Positions 45,686 through 54,594 of a DNA stretch of 64,000 nucleotides are shown piece after piece. The notes under the pieces are model-generated. The model saw nothing but the letters and a program-made list of their open reading frames with translations, was not told the DNA's origin and ran no database searches. Each line of letters opens with the position of its first letter. Within the stretch, counting starts at the first letter, position 1. Both the position numbers and the translations under genes were made by a program. This stretch comes from Gracilimonas sp040117685 (lineage in GTDB: Bacteria > Bacteroidota > Rhodothermia > Balneolales > Balneolaceae), in the NCBI RefSeq assembly GCF_040117685.2, contig NZ_JBEDYP020000006.1:15528-79527 (forward strand). The letters run 5' to 3'.

Positions 45686-46888
45686 TTAAAGAGGGATGTT
45701 TACGGTGATTTCCGTTCCCTGATTCTTTTTGGATTCAATCAAAAGGGAACCATTTATAGATTCAATCAGGTGCTTTGCCAGTTTGAATCCAAAACCAAAG
45801 CCCCGCTCGCTCCCCGTTCCCTGTGTTGAACGTCCGCGGTTGCTCATAATCTCACCTATTTGCGCATCGGTCATTCCCACACCACTGTCTCTGATTACAG
45901 CAATAAGCTCTAAATCCGGCTTTTTAATATCCAGGTTCACCACTACAGTTCCATTTTTCGGAGTGAATTTGATAGCGTTGGAAATCAGATTTCCGAATAT
46001 CTGGAGTAATTTATGCTTTGGGAAAGTGAGTCCCTGATGGCCATTGTTAATCACTACTTTATAGTCAATGGACTTATTCAGCGCCTGTGGGGCATACAAG
46101 TCTTCCAGCTTCTTCTGTAAAATTTCGAGGGTAAGCTGGTTTTTGAGGAGTTTTGTTTGATCTGATTGATCTTCATAGGTACTTAAAATCTCATCCGCCA
46201 AATCCAGCACCGATCGTCCTCCTTTATTGATCAGCTCCAAGAGCTGCATAAATTCTTCCATTTTGCTTTCTTCAGCCTGATCGCGCAGGATTTCAGCTAT
46301 CCCGATAATACCACCAATCGGCCCGCGAATATCATGGCTCACTTTACGCTGTATTTCCTTAAGCTCATCCACATTGTGGCGCATCAATTTAAGCTTTTGC
46401 TCATACTCGATGCGCGTAATCACCTCATTGGCAATAATTTTCAGAAACGATTCTTTCTCAGGAGAAAGATCACGCTCATTGGTGTCCATTACACACATAG
46501 CCCCGATTCGGTAACCATCAGGAGTTTTGAGTGGAACACCGTAATAGTACCTTATATGTGGGGCGTTTTTCACATAGTCTTTATCCCTGAAGCGCTCATC
46601 TTCGGTCATGTCCTCCACCTCGAGAGAATCATCATCAAGTACTACGTACTGACAAACGGTATCTTCACGAGGAGTTTGAAGTACATCAAGTCCCACTTTC
46701 GAAACCGTCCACTGGGTGGTTGTATCCAACAGGTTGATGAGTGAAATGGGAGTCCCTGCCACGTGAGCTGCGAGCCGGGTTAAATCATCCAATTTCCCGT
46801 GAATTTCCGAATAGTCAATGTCATATTCGGATAGCTTGAGCGCCCGCTCAAATTCATTTTCCGGGATCAGAGCTGAAGTGTCAGACAT
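45686..46888 (-). CDS. GAF-domain sensor histidine kinase
   Basis: 400 residues, cytoplasmic. GAF domain at about 25-160 (DTVCQYVVLDDDSLEV, VPLKTPDGYRIGAMCVMDTN). HisKA has KVSHDIRGPIGGIIGIAEIL with phospho-acceptor H185. HATPase_c (about 285-400) has N-box NLISNAIKFTPKNG, G1 RDSGVGMT and G2 GFGFGFKLAKHLIES. No response regulator is encoded next to it. The GAF group resembles light, redox or small-ligand sensors, but bilin or heme Cys/His anchors are not evident. The short gap to the gene upstream (46888-46903) suggests co-transcription with the SMP-30-like lipoprotein. Confidence 0.9.
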   Translation of the reverse strand: MSDTSALIPENEFERALKLSEYDIDYSEIHGKLDDLTRLAAHVAGTPISLINLLDTTTQWTVSKVGLDVLQTPREDTVCQYVVLDDDSLEVEDMTEDERFRDKDYVKNAPHIRYYYGVPLKTPDGYRIGAMCVMDTNERDLSPEKESFLKIIANEVITRIEYEQKLKLMRHNVDELKEIQRKVSHDIRGPIGGIIGIAEILRDQAEESKMEEFMQLLELINKGGRSVLDLADEILSTYEDQSDQTKLLKNQLTLEILQKKLEDLYAPQALNKSIDYKVVINNGHQGLTFPKHKLLQIFGNLISNAIKFTPKNGTVVVNLDIKKPDLELIAVIRDSGVGMTDAQIGEIMSNRGRSTQGTGSERGFGFGFKLAKHLIESINGSLLIESKKNQGTEITVNIPL

Positions 46889-46902
46889 AAAGTGTTAAAA
46901 GC

Positions 46903-47796
46903 CTATTTTTTTGAAAGATTCCAAATATCTACACGATCTAATGCAATATACGGAACCGCTATGTGATTCAGATTGGTGTTAATTCCAATATCGGCCGGTC
47001 GCCCGGTGGTTTTGATCAGGATCCTGCTTTTGGTTCCATCAAAATAACGGATGCTGGAATCCTGCTGGCTGGCGGCTAATAAATTTGACTGTAAAAATTC
47101 GATTCCATCAAAATAACCACCTTCCAGGGTTGCATATTCGTCCAAATCACCCGAAGCGTTGAAAGTACGGAAGATTTGATCGCCGCCCCACGGCGCCAAA
47201 ACAAATTGCCCATTATCAGGATTCAGTGTGATGCCATTAGGAGCCTCCGGCAACGAATCCAGGTAAATAGAAGGGGTGTTATCTTCAACTATAAAAACAC
47301 GATTGGTGCCGGTGTCTGTAACAAAAAGCGTTCCTTCGGAATTAGCAGTCACGTCATTCAAAAAACCGATTTCAAATTCCGTGAAATCGATAAAACCCGT
47401 TTGTTCACCTGTTGATTTATCGAAACCGTGAACCCCCAGTACATCGGCAGCCCAAAGAGTGTTTTCTACGATGAACATACCTCGCGGGGCATGGAGCGGG
47501 GCTTCAGCTGTGCCGGTCATGAATTTGAGATTCAGGATATTTCCCTTTGCATCTGCTTTGGTGATAAATCCGGTGGAGTCCTGCGTGTTCCCACCGCCGG
47601 TAAAATTTGAAATGAAATAGACATTCTGCTCAGGTTCGTATCGAACGGCCTCAGGGCCATCCAGTCCGGCAATGGTAAAAAAGATATCTGTAGAATCCTG
47701 AACGGTTTTCCAGGCAATTTGATCCGTTTTTGTTTCCTTAGTTGTACAGGAAACAAGAAGGACGGTAAGCAACATTATTAAATTAAGGCGCATCAT
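46903..47796 (-). CDS. SMP-30/gluconolactonase-like beta-propeller lipoprotein
   Basis: The start is one of two adjacent ATGs (47796 or 47793). MRLNLIMLLTVLLVSC is a type II signal peptide with lipobox LVSC; the longer frame to 47859 would bury it. The body (about 298 residues) is a six-bladed propeller: GPEAVRYEPEQNVYFISNF, APRGMFIVENTLWAADVLG, FLNDVTANSEGTLFVTDTG, APNGITLNPDNGQFVLA and ADIGINTNLNHIAVP are successive blades with the N-G/D-x metal-site pattern of SMP-30 lactonases. It may be a lactonase or a binding protein. Confidence 0.8.
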   Translation of the reverse strand: MMRLNLIMLLTVLLVSCTTKETKTDQIAWKTVQDSTDIFFTIAGLDGPEAVRYEPEQNVYFISNFTGGGNTQDSTGFITKADAKGNILNLKFMTGTAEAPLHAPRGMFIVENTLWAADVLGVHGFDKSTGEQTGFIDFTEFEIGFLNDVTANSEGTLFVTDTGTNRVFIVEDNTPSIYLDSLPEAPNGITLNPDNGQFVLAPWGGDQIFRTFNASGDLDEYATLEGGYFDGIEFLQSNLLAASQQDSSIRYFDGTKSRILIKTTGRPADIGINTNLNHIAVPYIALDRVDIWNLSKK

Positions 47797-47877
47797 AGAA
47801 TCTATTAGGTTAAAGTTCACCCGAATGGTAGCGTGCATATAAGTGGAATGCCAAACCAAGGAAATGAAGATACTCTT

Positions 47878-48579
47878 TTATGAATTGAATACGGATATAT
47901 CTCTTATCTCAAAATAATCTTCCTGATCAACATCGGTATTAATTACGATACCTCCTATTAATAAGAGCGGGCTGTTTCCGAGGTTTTCGATACAGGCTGA
48001 AATAATATCGTTGAGTTCTCTCTTTATTTGATTGTAAGCAATTCCGGTAACTTTTTTGATTTGATCATCCGACTTCTTGATGTCTTCAAAATTCTCAATC
48101 AGCAGCTTATTTACCTGCCCCTGTTGGTAGTCGTCATGAGAAATCATCAATATATTTCCATCTATAACGTTTTGAAGGCCGGCAATCAGGGATCCACAGC
48201 AAGCAGTGTGTTCAGCCTGACCTTCCCGCAGTATTTCACCGGGGTTGCCATTTTTCGAGATCCCGATGTGGGGTCCGAAGATAATAACAGCACCACCATC
48301 ATCTGGTATGTGGCTGGCAAAAGCACGAAATCCGGTTTTACCGGTAAAAGGAATTCCCGAAATACCACCAAACCGAAAGGGGCCGTGAGCGGCAAAATGA
48401 CGACTCATCCTATCCAGTGAATTGTTGACTTCATCACTGCAAACTGAGGTTCCCCAAATACACTGTTCGGGACGCATACCATATTTTTCTATCTCTTTGA
48501 GAATGGTTTTTTCAACTAAAGAAAAGGGTTCTGCCCCGGAATAGTGCCTGGTGATGTGCTGCATGCTTATGGAGTTCAA
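47878..48579 (-). CDS. LCIB-type (theta-class) carbonic anhydrase-like protein
   Basis: 233 residues. The central region matches the LCIB/C beta-carbonic-anhydrase-like domain: GTSVCSDEVNNSL (C47, D49), FRFGGISGIPFTGKTGFRAF (69-88), ASHIPDDGG with H90, IIFGPHIGIS (99-108), and AEHTACCGSLI with C127/C128. In LCIB proteins a Cys-His-Cys zinc site plus an Asp-Arg dyad gives CO2 hydration; the C47/H90/C127-128 set fits. There is no signal peptide, so it is cytoplasmic. Algal members serve CO2 concentration; the role in a presumed heterotroph is open. A C-terminal helical tail follows the domain. Confidence 0.8.
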   Translation of the reverse strand: MNSISMQHITRHYSGAEPFSLVEKTILKEIEKYGMRPEQCIWGTSVCSDEVNNSLDRMSRHFAAHGPFRFGGISGIPFTGKTGFRAFASHIPDDGGAVIIFGPHIGISKNGNPGEILREGQAEHTACCGSLIAGLQNVIDGNILMISHDDYQQGQVNKLLIENFEDIKKSDDQIKKVTGIAYNQIKRELNDIISACIENLGNSPLLLIGGIVINTDVDQEDYFEIRDISVFNS

Positions 48580-48937
48580 TTCATGAATTGGGGCTTTAAT
48601 CTAACTATAACACGGCACATTGTATAGAGGGATTCATTCGGATGCATTAATTTTGCCAAACTTAAAATGGGACAGAAAATTAATTGGGTGAAATCTCATA
48701 ACAGAAGGTTTTTATGTGTATCTTGGGGGCTTACTGAATTTGTGAGTTCGCGATAAGACTGGAACAACCCGGTTTTCGAAAAGAAAACCTTTCAGGTTTA
48801 TAGAACCTTGCTGGCCTTTATGAATCAAGCAGTCGTGCTTGCCTCTTGTCATTAGCTCACCTTACCATATAATGATTCCGGGCAAGATCAACGCGCAGCA
48901 CAAATTTCTTTGTACGGGATAAAACTGAATATAATTT
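48580..48937. promoter_or_regulatory. Long leader region before the DEAD-box helicase
   Basis: A 358-base gap between divergent genes. Near the helicase, GGTTTTC (48771-48777) can pair with GAAAACC (48783-48789), or AAACCT (48785-48790) with AGGTTT (48794-48799); the two stems exclude each other. CAAGCA (48826-48831) and TGCTTG (48836-48841) form another hairpin. This resembles the structured 5' UTRs of cold-induced helicase mRNAs, but no known riboswitch is recognisable. There is no good Shine-Dalgarno before the start. Confidence 0.4.
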
Positions 48938-50743
48938 ATGTCATCGTTCAAAGAACTGGGCTTATCGCCCGAAATATGCCAGGCTGTAGAAGATCTTGGT
49001 TTTGAAACCCCAACTGAAGTGCAGTCCAGGGCTATCCCTACGATTCTGGCTTCCCAGCGCGACCTGATTGCGCTTGCCCAAACCGGAACGGGTAAAACCG
49101 GTGCTTTTGGTATGCCTGTGCTTCAACAGGTTGATGCCAACTCAAACAATGTGCAGGTATTGGTGCTGTCACCCACCCGCGAATTGGCCATTCAAATTGC
49201 CAAAGACTTGAAGTCTTTTGCCAAACATCAAAAAGGAATTAAAACGGTAGCCGTGTATGGCGGAGCAAACATTTCCACCCAAATCCGTGCACTGAATAAC
49301 GGATGCCAGGTAGTGATCGGGACTCCGGGCAGAATGCTGGACCTGATTCGCCGACGTAAACTGGACGTAACCAACGTTCGTTCTCTGGTACTTGATGAGG
49401 CTGATGAGATGCTGAACATGGGTTTTCAGGATGATCTGGATGCCATTTTAGCCGATACTCCAAAAGGGAAACAAACACTGCTTTTTTCTGCTACCATGCC
49501 GAAGCAAATTTCCAAAATGGCGCGGAAATACATGAACAATCCGGAAGAGATTGAAGTAAACGCCCGAAACTCCGGCGCCCTTAATGTGGAACACCATTAC
49601 TACATGGTTCACTCCAAAGACCGCTACGATGCTCTTAAACGAATTGTGGATGTAAACCCGGATATTTACGGGATTATATTTTGCCGTACACGAAGAGAAA
49701 CTTCCGATATAGCAGCGAGTCTTGCCAAAGACGGCTATGATGTGGATTGGTTAAACGGAGATCTATCTCAGGCACAACGTGATGATGTGATGAACCGGTT
49801 TCGTACCAAAGAACTACAATTGCTGGTAGCTACCGATGTGGCCGCTCGTGGTCTTGATGTAGATAATTTGACTCATGTCATCAACTACAACCTTCCGGAC
49901 GATCTGGAAGTATATATTCACCGAAGTGGCCGTACAGGCCGTGCAGGAAACAGTGGTATTGCCGTTTCCATTATTCATACCCGGGAAATGGGCAGAATTC
50001 GGGCACTGCAGAAAATGTCGGGTAAAGACTTCATCAAGCAGGATGTTCCAAAAGGGGAAGAAGTATGCGGTGTGCGCATGATGGATATGGTTGACAAGCT
50101 GAAGGCTACCGAAGTAAACGAAAAGCAGATCGAGAAATACTTACCCCAGGTATATGAGAAATTATCTGATCTTGGCTGGCAGGAGCTGATTCAGCATTTT
50201 GTTTCTATGGAGTTCAACCAGATTCTGGAATATTACCAGGAAGCAGGTGATATCAATGCCTCAGCCGGAAGATCTAAAAACAATAATAATCGTAAGAACT
50301 CTTCCCGCAAAAAGAATGGCAGAAGTAATTCCGGTGGAAGCGGAAGACATGCTGAAGAGGGCTTTACCCGCTATTTCCTGAATGTTGGTAACCGTGACGG
50401 ATTAAATCCGGCCCGCTTGATGGGAGTTGTAAACGAACAACTGAATGGTAAGAAGCCGAATTTCGGTAAGATCGATATTCAGAATAACTTTTCTTTCTTT
50501 GAAGTGGAAGAAGGTTTTGATGCAAAACTATTTGACGCTGTGAACGGAACTCAGTTTGAAGGCCGTGATCTTTCCGTTGAATTGGCTAAGCCCGATACTA
50601 ACGGATCTGCATCCGGTTCCGGCAATGGAAAAGGTGGTTCTAAGTCCAGGAAAGGAAACCGAAAATCAAAAGGTGAGGAGCCTTTTTCGAAATCAAAGGG
50701 TGGAAAAATCAAGAAAAAGCGTAGCCCGGAAGTTTACGCTTAA
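48938..50743 (+). CDS. deaD: DEAD-box ATP-dependent RNA helicase with DbpA-like RNA-binding domain
   Basis: 601 residues. Q motif (FKELGLSPEICQAVEDLGF..PTEVQSRAIP), Walker A AQTGTGKT (about 47-54), PTRELAIQ, GTPGRMLD, DEAD (about 153-156), SAT, then the second RecA domain with ARGLD and HRSGRTGRAG. A Lys/Asn/Ser-rich linker leads to a DbpA/CsdA-like RNA-recognition fold (about 468-545, RYFLNVGNRDGLNP..GKIDIQNNFSFFEV) and a basic Gly/Lys tail. CsdA/DeaD helicases unwind rRNA and mRNA structures in ribosome assembly and cold adaptation. The long structured leader fits that. Confidence 0.93.
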   Translation: MSSFKELGLSPEICQAVEDLGFETPTEVQSRAIPTILASQRDLIALAQTGTGKTGAFGMPVLQQVDANSNNVQVLVLSPTRELAIQIAKDLKSFAKHQKGIKTVAVYGGANISTQIRALNNGCQVVIGTPGRMLDLIRRRKLDVTNVRSLVLDEADEMLNMGFQDDLDAILADTPKGKQTLLFSATMPKQISKMARKYMNNPEEIEVNARNSGALNVEHHYYMVHSKDRYDALKRIVDVNPDIYGIIFCRTRRETSDIAASLAKDGYDVDWLNGDLSQAQRDDVMNRFRTKELQLLVATDVAARGLDVDNLTHVINYNLPDDLEVYIHRSGRTGRAGNSGIAVSIIHTREMGRIRALQKMSGKDFIKQDVPKGEEVCGVRMMDMVDKLKATEVNEKQIEKYLPQVYEKLSDLGWQELIQHFVSMEFNQILEYYQEAGDINASAGRSKNNNNRKNSSRKKNGRSNSGGSGRHAEEGFTRYFLNVGNRDGLNPARLMGVVNEQLNGKKPNFGKIDIQNNFSFFEVEEGFDAKLFDAVNGTQFEGRDLSVELAKPDTNGSASGSGNGKGGSKSRKGNRKSKGEEPFSKSKGGKIKKKRSPEVYA

Positions 50744-50766
50744 AGATAAAAGAAGCAGATAAAATT

Positions 50767-50798
50767 AAAGCACAAATCCGGAAACGGGTTTGTGCTTT
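50767..50798. terminator. Bidirectional hairpin terminator between convergent genes
   Basis: AAAGCACAAA (50767-50776) pairs with TTTGTGCTTT (50789-50798), with an inner CCG-GAAA-CGG tetraloop. T-rich sequence follows on the plus strand and A/T-rich on the minus. It separates the helicase gene from the convergent hybrid kinase gene. Confidence 0.8.
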
Positions 50799-50882
50799 AT
50801 TTATAATTGATTTGAGATCGGAGGTTTGGAATCTTCGCAGGGCATTTAGAATCAGAGTAGCGAATAGTAAAAGCAGAGATTC

Positions 50883-52886
50883 TTACCCAATTTTCTCAAG
50901 TATGTTCTCCAATAACTTCCGGTAGCTGTTTACATTTTTTTGGACAACAGCGTCCGCTTTTCTTAATAATTCTTCTTCTTCGGCAAGGGTTAAGCTTTTA
51001 CCTGAATAAATAATAACGGGAATATCTTTAAGCTGTTCATCTGTTTTAAGTTTATCCAAAACTTCTTTTCCATCGGCGTCCGGCAGATACATATCAAGAA
51101 TAATACAGTCCACTATTTCAGATTGAAGTATTTTGTAAGCTTCTTCGGCCGATTCTGCCGTAATACACTTGTTAATACTGAAGCCTAAAAATTCTTTTAA
51201 GGCCATATTGTGAATGCTGCTGTCGTCCACTAATAAAACGGTGCTCTGGGATTTTTCAGTTTCCTTTTCCGGGATTTCCACCGGCTTGCTCTCGATATCA
51301 GGTTTGATCTCTATTCTAAGCTTGCCTTTTTCAGCTTGCTGTGCAAGCTCATCGCTACTGTCGGATGGAAGGAACAGGGTGAAGCAGCTGCCTTTACCGG
51401 GCTCGCTCTCAAGTGTGATTTTACCGCCTAAAAGGTGAGCTATTTCTTTAGAGATGGCCAGCCCGAGTCCGGTTCCTCCAAATCTTTTTTCAGTGGAAGA
51501 GCCCTCTGCTTGCATGTAACTCTCAAAAATGTGCTTTTGTTTTTCTGCAGGGATGCCTATGCCGGAATCTTTTACTCTAAAGGCGATCATATTTACTGTT
51601 CTGTTCTTCTGGCTGCCATTAGATTTAAAAACCTCAAGACGGATTTGTCCTTTTTCCGTGAATTTAATGGCATTGGATATCAGATTATTTAAAACCTGAT
51701 CCAACCTGAGCCGGTCGGTTTTAAGGTGCTGGTTTTGGATGCCATTAACGGTACACTCAAAGGCAAGGTTTTTCTCACGGGCAATGGGTTTGAATAAACG
51801 CTCAGCCCGGTCACAAATATCAGATATTTCCACTTCTTCAAGCCGGACGTCAATTTTCCCGGCTTCAATTTTGGACAGGTCAAGAACCTCATTCAGGAGT
51901 TCAAGCACGCTGTTGTTGGAGTGATAAATAGTATGTAAGTATTCAAGCTGATCATCTTTCAGATTCTCATAGCGGTTTTCTTTCAGGATATTGGTAAGCA
52001 GCAGGGTAGAGTTAAGGATGGTTCGCATTTCATGGCTTACATTGGCATAGAATTGCGATTTGTACTTATTATTTAACTCCAGCTCCCGGGTTTTTTGTTT
52101 TTGCTTTTCTATGATTTTAGCATCTTCGACTTGTCGGGAGATGTCAAAACTGATTCCCATTAAAAGTTGGCGGGTGTCTTCCTGTGTTACTTCAACATGA
52201 ATTTCGACTGGATAGGTGGATCCGTCTTTTCTCTTGCGGTCGAACTGAAAGGTGGTGGAACTTTCTTCTCCACGATATAGTGGAGCTATTTCTTCAAAAA
52301 CACTTCTTAAATCATGCTGAGCAATTACATCTTTTGCAGAAAGACCATAAAGCTCCTCTTCAGTATACCCTAAATTATCCAGAAGCGTATCGTTGGCATA
52401 AATAACCTTAAGGCTCATGGGATCCATTAAGAAAATTTCGTTGGTGCTTTTGGTCAGGATCCGATCAAAAATCTGATTCTTCGTAGCCGTTTGCGTGTAT
52501 TTTCTCTGTTTGCGCAGGTTCCTGATTTCCTTAGCCACCACGGGGAGCAATCGGTCCGGGTTGTCTTTAGCTACATAGTCTTGCACGCCTGCAGCCATGG
52601 CATCGTACAGAACATCATTCTTAATTTCAGATCCTATCAACACAAGGGGGGTGATAAATTCTTGTTGATCCAGGATTTCAAGAATAGTGGACAGGTCGAG
52701 ATCTTCTTTATCAAGATCAACAAAAATAAGATCCCACTTATGGGCTTTAAGTAATAATCCCAAACTATCAAGACCATTCTGGGAAAAAGGAATGGCAGAG
52801 AAATCCGATTGGTGCAATCTGTTCTTGATCTCTTGATTTGACTGCTCTGTATCCTCAATAAATAAAATTGAAATAAAGTCTTTCAT
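50883..52886 (-). CDS. Hybrid sensor histidine kinase/response regulator (REC-PAS-HK-REC)
   Basis: The ATG at 52886 (MKDFISILFIEDTEQSNQEI) starts the N-terminal receiver and gives 667 residues; the ORF runs 17 codons further up without sense. Domains: receiver 1 (about 1-120, acceptor in DLIFVDLDKED), PAS with PAC (about 135-265, IFLMDPMSLKVIYANDTLL), HisKA with ANVSHEMRTILNSTLLL, HATPase_c with NLISNAIKFTEKG, DSGIGIP and GGTGLGLAI, a linker, then receiver 2 (about 545-667, LLVDDSSIHN, IILDMYLPDADG, IIYSGKS). It is soluble and has no membrane helix. Receiver 1 may take signals from other kinases. Output partner unknown. Confidence 0.9.
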   Translation of the reverse strand: MKDFISILFIEDTEQSNQEIKNRLHQSDFSAIPFSQNGLDSLGLLLKAHKWDLIFVDLDKEDLDLSTILEILDQQEFITPLVLIGSEIKNDVLYDAMAAGVQDYVAKDNPDRLLPVVAKEIRNLRKQRKYTQTATKNQIFDRILTKSTNEIFLMDPMSLKVIYANDTLLDNLGYTEEELYGLSAKDVIAQHDLRSVFEEIAPLYRGEESSTTFQFDRKRKDGSTYPVEIHVEVTQEDTRQLLMGISFDISRQVEDAKIIEKQKQKTRELELNNKYKSQFYANVSHEMRTILNSTLLLTNILKENRYENLKDDQLEYLHTIYHSNNSVLELLNEVLDLSKIEAGKIDVRLEEVEISDICDRAERLFKPIAREKNLAFECTVNGIQNQHLKTDRLRLDQVLNNLISNAIKFTEKGQIRLEVFKSNGSQKNRTVNMIAFRVKDSGIGIPAEKQKHIFESYMQAEGSSTEKRFGGTGLGLAISKEIAHLLGGKITLESEPGKGSCFTLFLPSDSSDELAQQAEKGKLRIEIKPDIESKPVEIPEKETEKSQSTVLLVDDSSIHNMALKEFLGFSINKCITAESAEEAYKILQSEIVDCIILDMYLPDADGKEVLDKLKTDEQLKDIPVIIYSGKSLTLAEEEELLRKADAVVQKNVNSYRKLLENILEKIG

Positions 52887-53329
52887 ACAACAAACTACTG
52901 CACAAATTTGATGGCACTCTAACAAAATTATTGGCACCTAAATAACAAAGAATCGAAAGAAAAAGGAACCGCATTAGACAATACTCATAATCGGAAACCT
53001 CCAACTTTACCTTTTCGCACAAAAAAAAGTGATAGGTCGGGATGAATTATCCACAATTTATCCACACTCAATTTTAGATTATTATAATGGCTTGTTATGT
53101 AGGGTTTTATGTAAATTCAGATACGTAAACTTATTTAATTTAATGCGGAACATTAATTTTTTTTAATAAAACTAATTGGTTAAAATTAAGAAGATTAAAA
53201 AATCTTAATAAAACGTTGGTTTTTTAATTCAGCTGTTTTGGGATGAAGTTAGCCATGGGGATGGGTAATAAAATCGTCCGGTACAAATAGCTCAGTTATA
53301 ATGTGAATGTCCATACAAGTCTTAGTCGT
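52887..53329. other. AT-rich intergenic region with two perfect DnaA boxes (possible origin or DnaA-controlled site)
   Basis: TTATCCACA occurs at 53047-53055 and again at 53058-53066, both exact E. coli-type DnaA boxes in the same orientation with a 2-base spacer. A strongly AT-rich stretch follows (about 53125-53230) with T and A runs and the AAGATT/AATCTT palindrome (53191-53206), like a DNA-unwinding element. Genes on the right run away on the plus strand and the nearest left gene runs away on the minus strand. No dnaA or dnaN is present, but many Bacteroidota origins lack them. Confidence 0.45.
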
Positions 53330-54166
53330 ATGAATTTAGCTGAAAGCTTTGATGATATAATTCGGAAGGAAAATAAAGTTAAGAACGAACTGCGATCTAT
53401 TGTTGCAGATGTAATATTGGAAGAAGGTGAATCTGAGGATAGTCGCTTAAGTAAACTAAGGGGTGTTCACCAGCTACAAAGAAGCATAGTGAAGCAAAAT
53501 ATGCATAACGCTATGTCTCCTATAAGTGCTATTTCCGGCTATTTGGAGCTGATAAATATTTCATTGTCTAATAATCCGGACGTAAAGCAAATTCAGCATT
53601 ATCGCAAACAGATTGAGGCGGGTATAAACCAGGTTAATGTTATCCTGGAACAGCTGATGGAAATTTATACCGACGAATCGGACAGTGTTGTTTCGGATCA
53701 AGAGCATTTACTGGAGGTAGACTTTAACTGGATTGTAAGTGAAGTATGCGAACAGATGCGGTGTGCCGGTCCGAATGTAGAATTCAAAAGGAGTGAGAAC
53801 CCTCTTCATGTCCGAACTGATTTATTTATGCTAAAACTGATCATTTTTAACCTGATTAGTTTCGCTCTGAAATGTGCTGGCAAAGACTCGGCTACTGAAA
53901 TGATGACCGAAAAGAAAGATGATAAAGCTGTTTTTTCTTTGTTGTTTGAGGCTTCTGATAAGAAGAAGAATGACCTGACTCAAATAATGTCCGGTAAACA
54001 AGTTGAAGGTGAATCAAATGGATTTATTCAAAACTCTTTTAACGAAGGGTTAGTACAAAGCCGGAATTTAGTTTCACAGATTCATGGGGAGCTCAACTTC
54101 AACGGTGAGGACGAAAACATGATCAGGTTGAGCCTGAGTATTCCACTTTCTTTTTCGGTAAACTGA
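53330..54166 (+). CDS. Degenerate histidine-kinase-like protein upstream of the che operon
   Basis: The ATG at 53330 (MNLAESFDDIIRKENKV) gives 278 residues; a GTG at 53303 adds nine. Helices at about 40-130 contain KQNMHNAMSPISAISGYLEL, which resembles a HisKA helix with H-N-A-M-S-P in place of H-E-L-R-T/N-P. The C-terminal part follows a GHKL layout (LKLIIFNLISFALKCAG at the N-box position, FNEGLVQSRNLVSQIHGEL near the G2 position), but the conserved Asn and glycines are missing. It probably cannot bind ATP normally and may act as a phosphotransfer or scaffold protein. The function is inferred. Confidence 0.6.
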   Translation: MNLAESFDDIIRKENKVKNELRSIVADVILEEGESEDSRLSKLRGVHQLQRSIVKQNMHNAMSPISAISGYLELINISLSNNPDVKQIQHYRKQIEAGINQVNVILEQLMEIYTDESDSVVSDQEHLLEVDFNWIVSEVCEQMRCAGPNVEFKRSENPLHVRTDLFMLKLIIFNLISFALKCAGKDSATEMMTEKKDDKAVFSLLFEASDKKKNDLTQIMSGKQVEGESNGFIQNSFNEGLVQSRNLVSQIHGELNFNGEDENMIRLSLSIPLSFSVN

Positions 54167-54191
54167 AAACCGATCAGGGGGAGAGATCGGT

Positions 54192-54572
54192 TTATAATTT
54201 AAAATCCAGGTACTGACCTATTGGTTTGAACTGAGAAAGAATTTGATAAGTCTGCATTCTCTTCAGATTCTGAGGGCTTGTTTTTGATACCATAGCCAGC
54301 TGCATAGTCACTTCTGCCTGTTGCTTGCTCATCCACTCATCCGGCATTTCTTCAAAACTTGTATTAGATGTGAAATCCGGATCTGCCACGAAAGAGGTTC
54401 CGTGCGTGCGGGGCTTATTCTTTGCCTCCTCAATAATTTCATAATCAGAATATTCAGCGGATTGCTTGTCCGTGAAATTCTTACGTGTCAGGTATGCTTC
54501 CACAAGCCTGAACCCTTTTGGGGTCTTAACTTCTGAACGCACAAATGACTGAAATGTGCTGTTTATACCCAT
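54192..54572 (-). CDS. Hypothetical protein
   Basis: 126 residues, no signal peptide or membrane segment. Features are FRLVEAYLTRKNFTDKQ near 21-37, an Asp-rich middle (VADPDFTSNTSFEEMPDEWM) and a helical C-terminus ending FKPIGQYLDFKL. It is inserted on the minus strand between two plus-strand signalling genes, 25 bases after the degenerate kinase gene. A smaller minus-strand frame upstream has a similar pattern near its end (EWM..., then ...FDLRV). I do not recognise a family. Confidence 0.5.
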   Translation of the reverse strand: MGINSTFQSFVRSEVKTPKGFRLVEAYLTRKNFTDKQSAEYSDYEIIEEAKNKPRTHGTSFVADPDFTSNTSFEEMPDEWMSKQQAEVTMQLAMVSKTSPQNLKRMQTYQILSQFKPIGQYLDFKL

Positions 54573-54594
54573 TAATGTACCTGATTGCCTAAAA

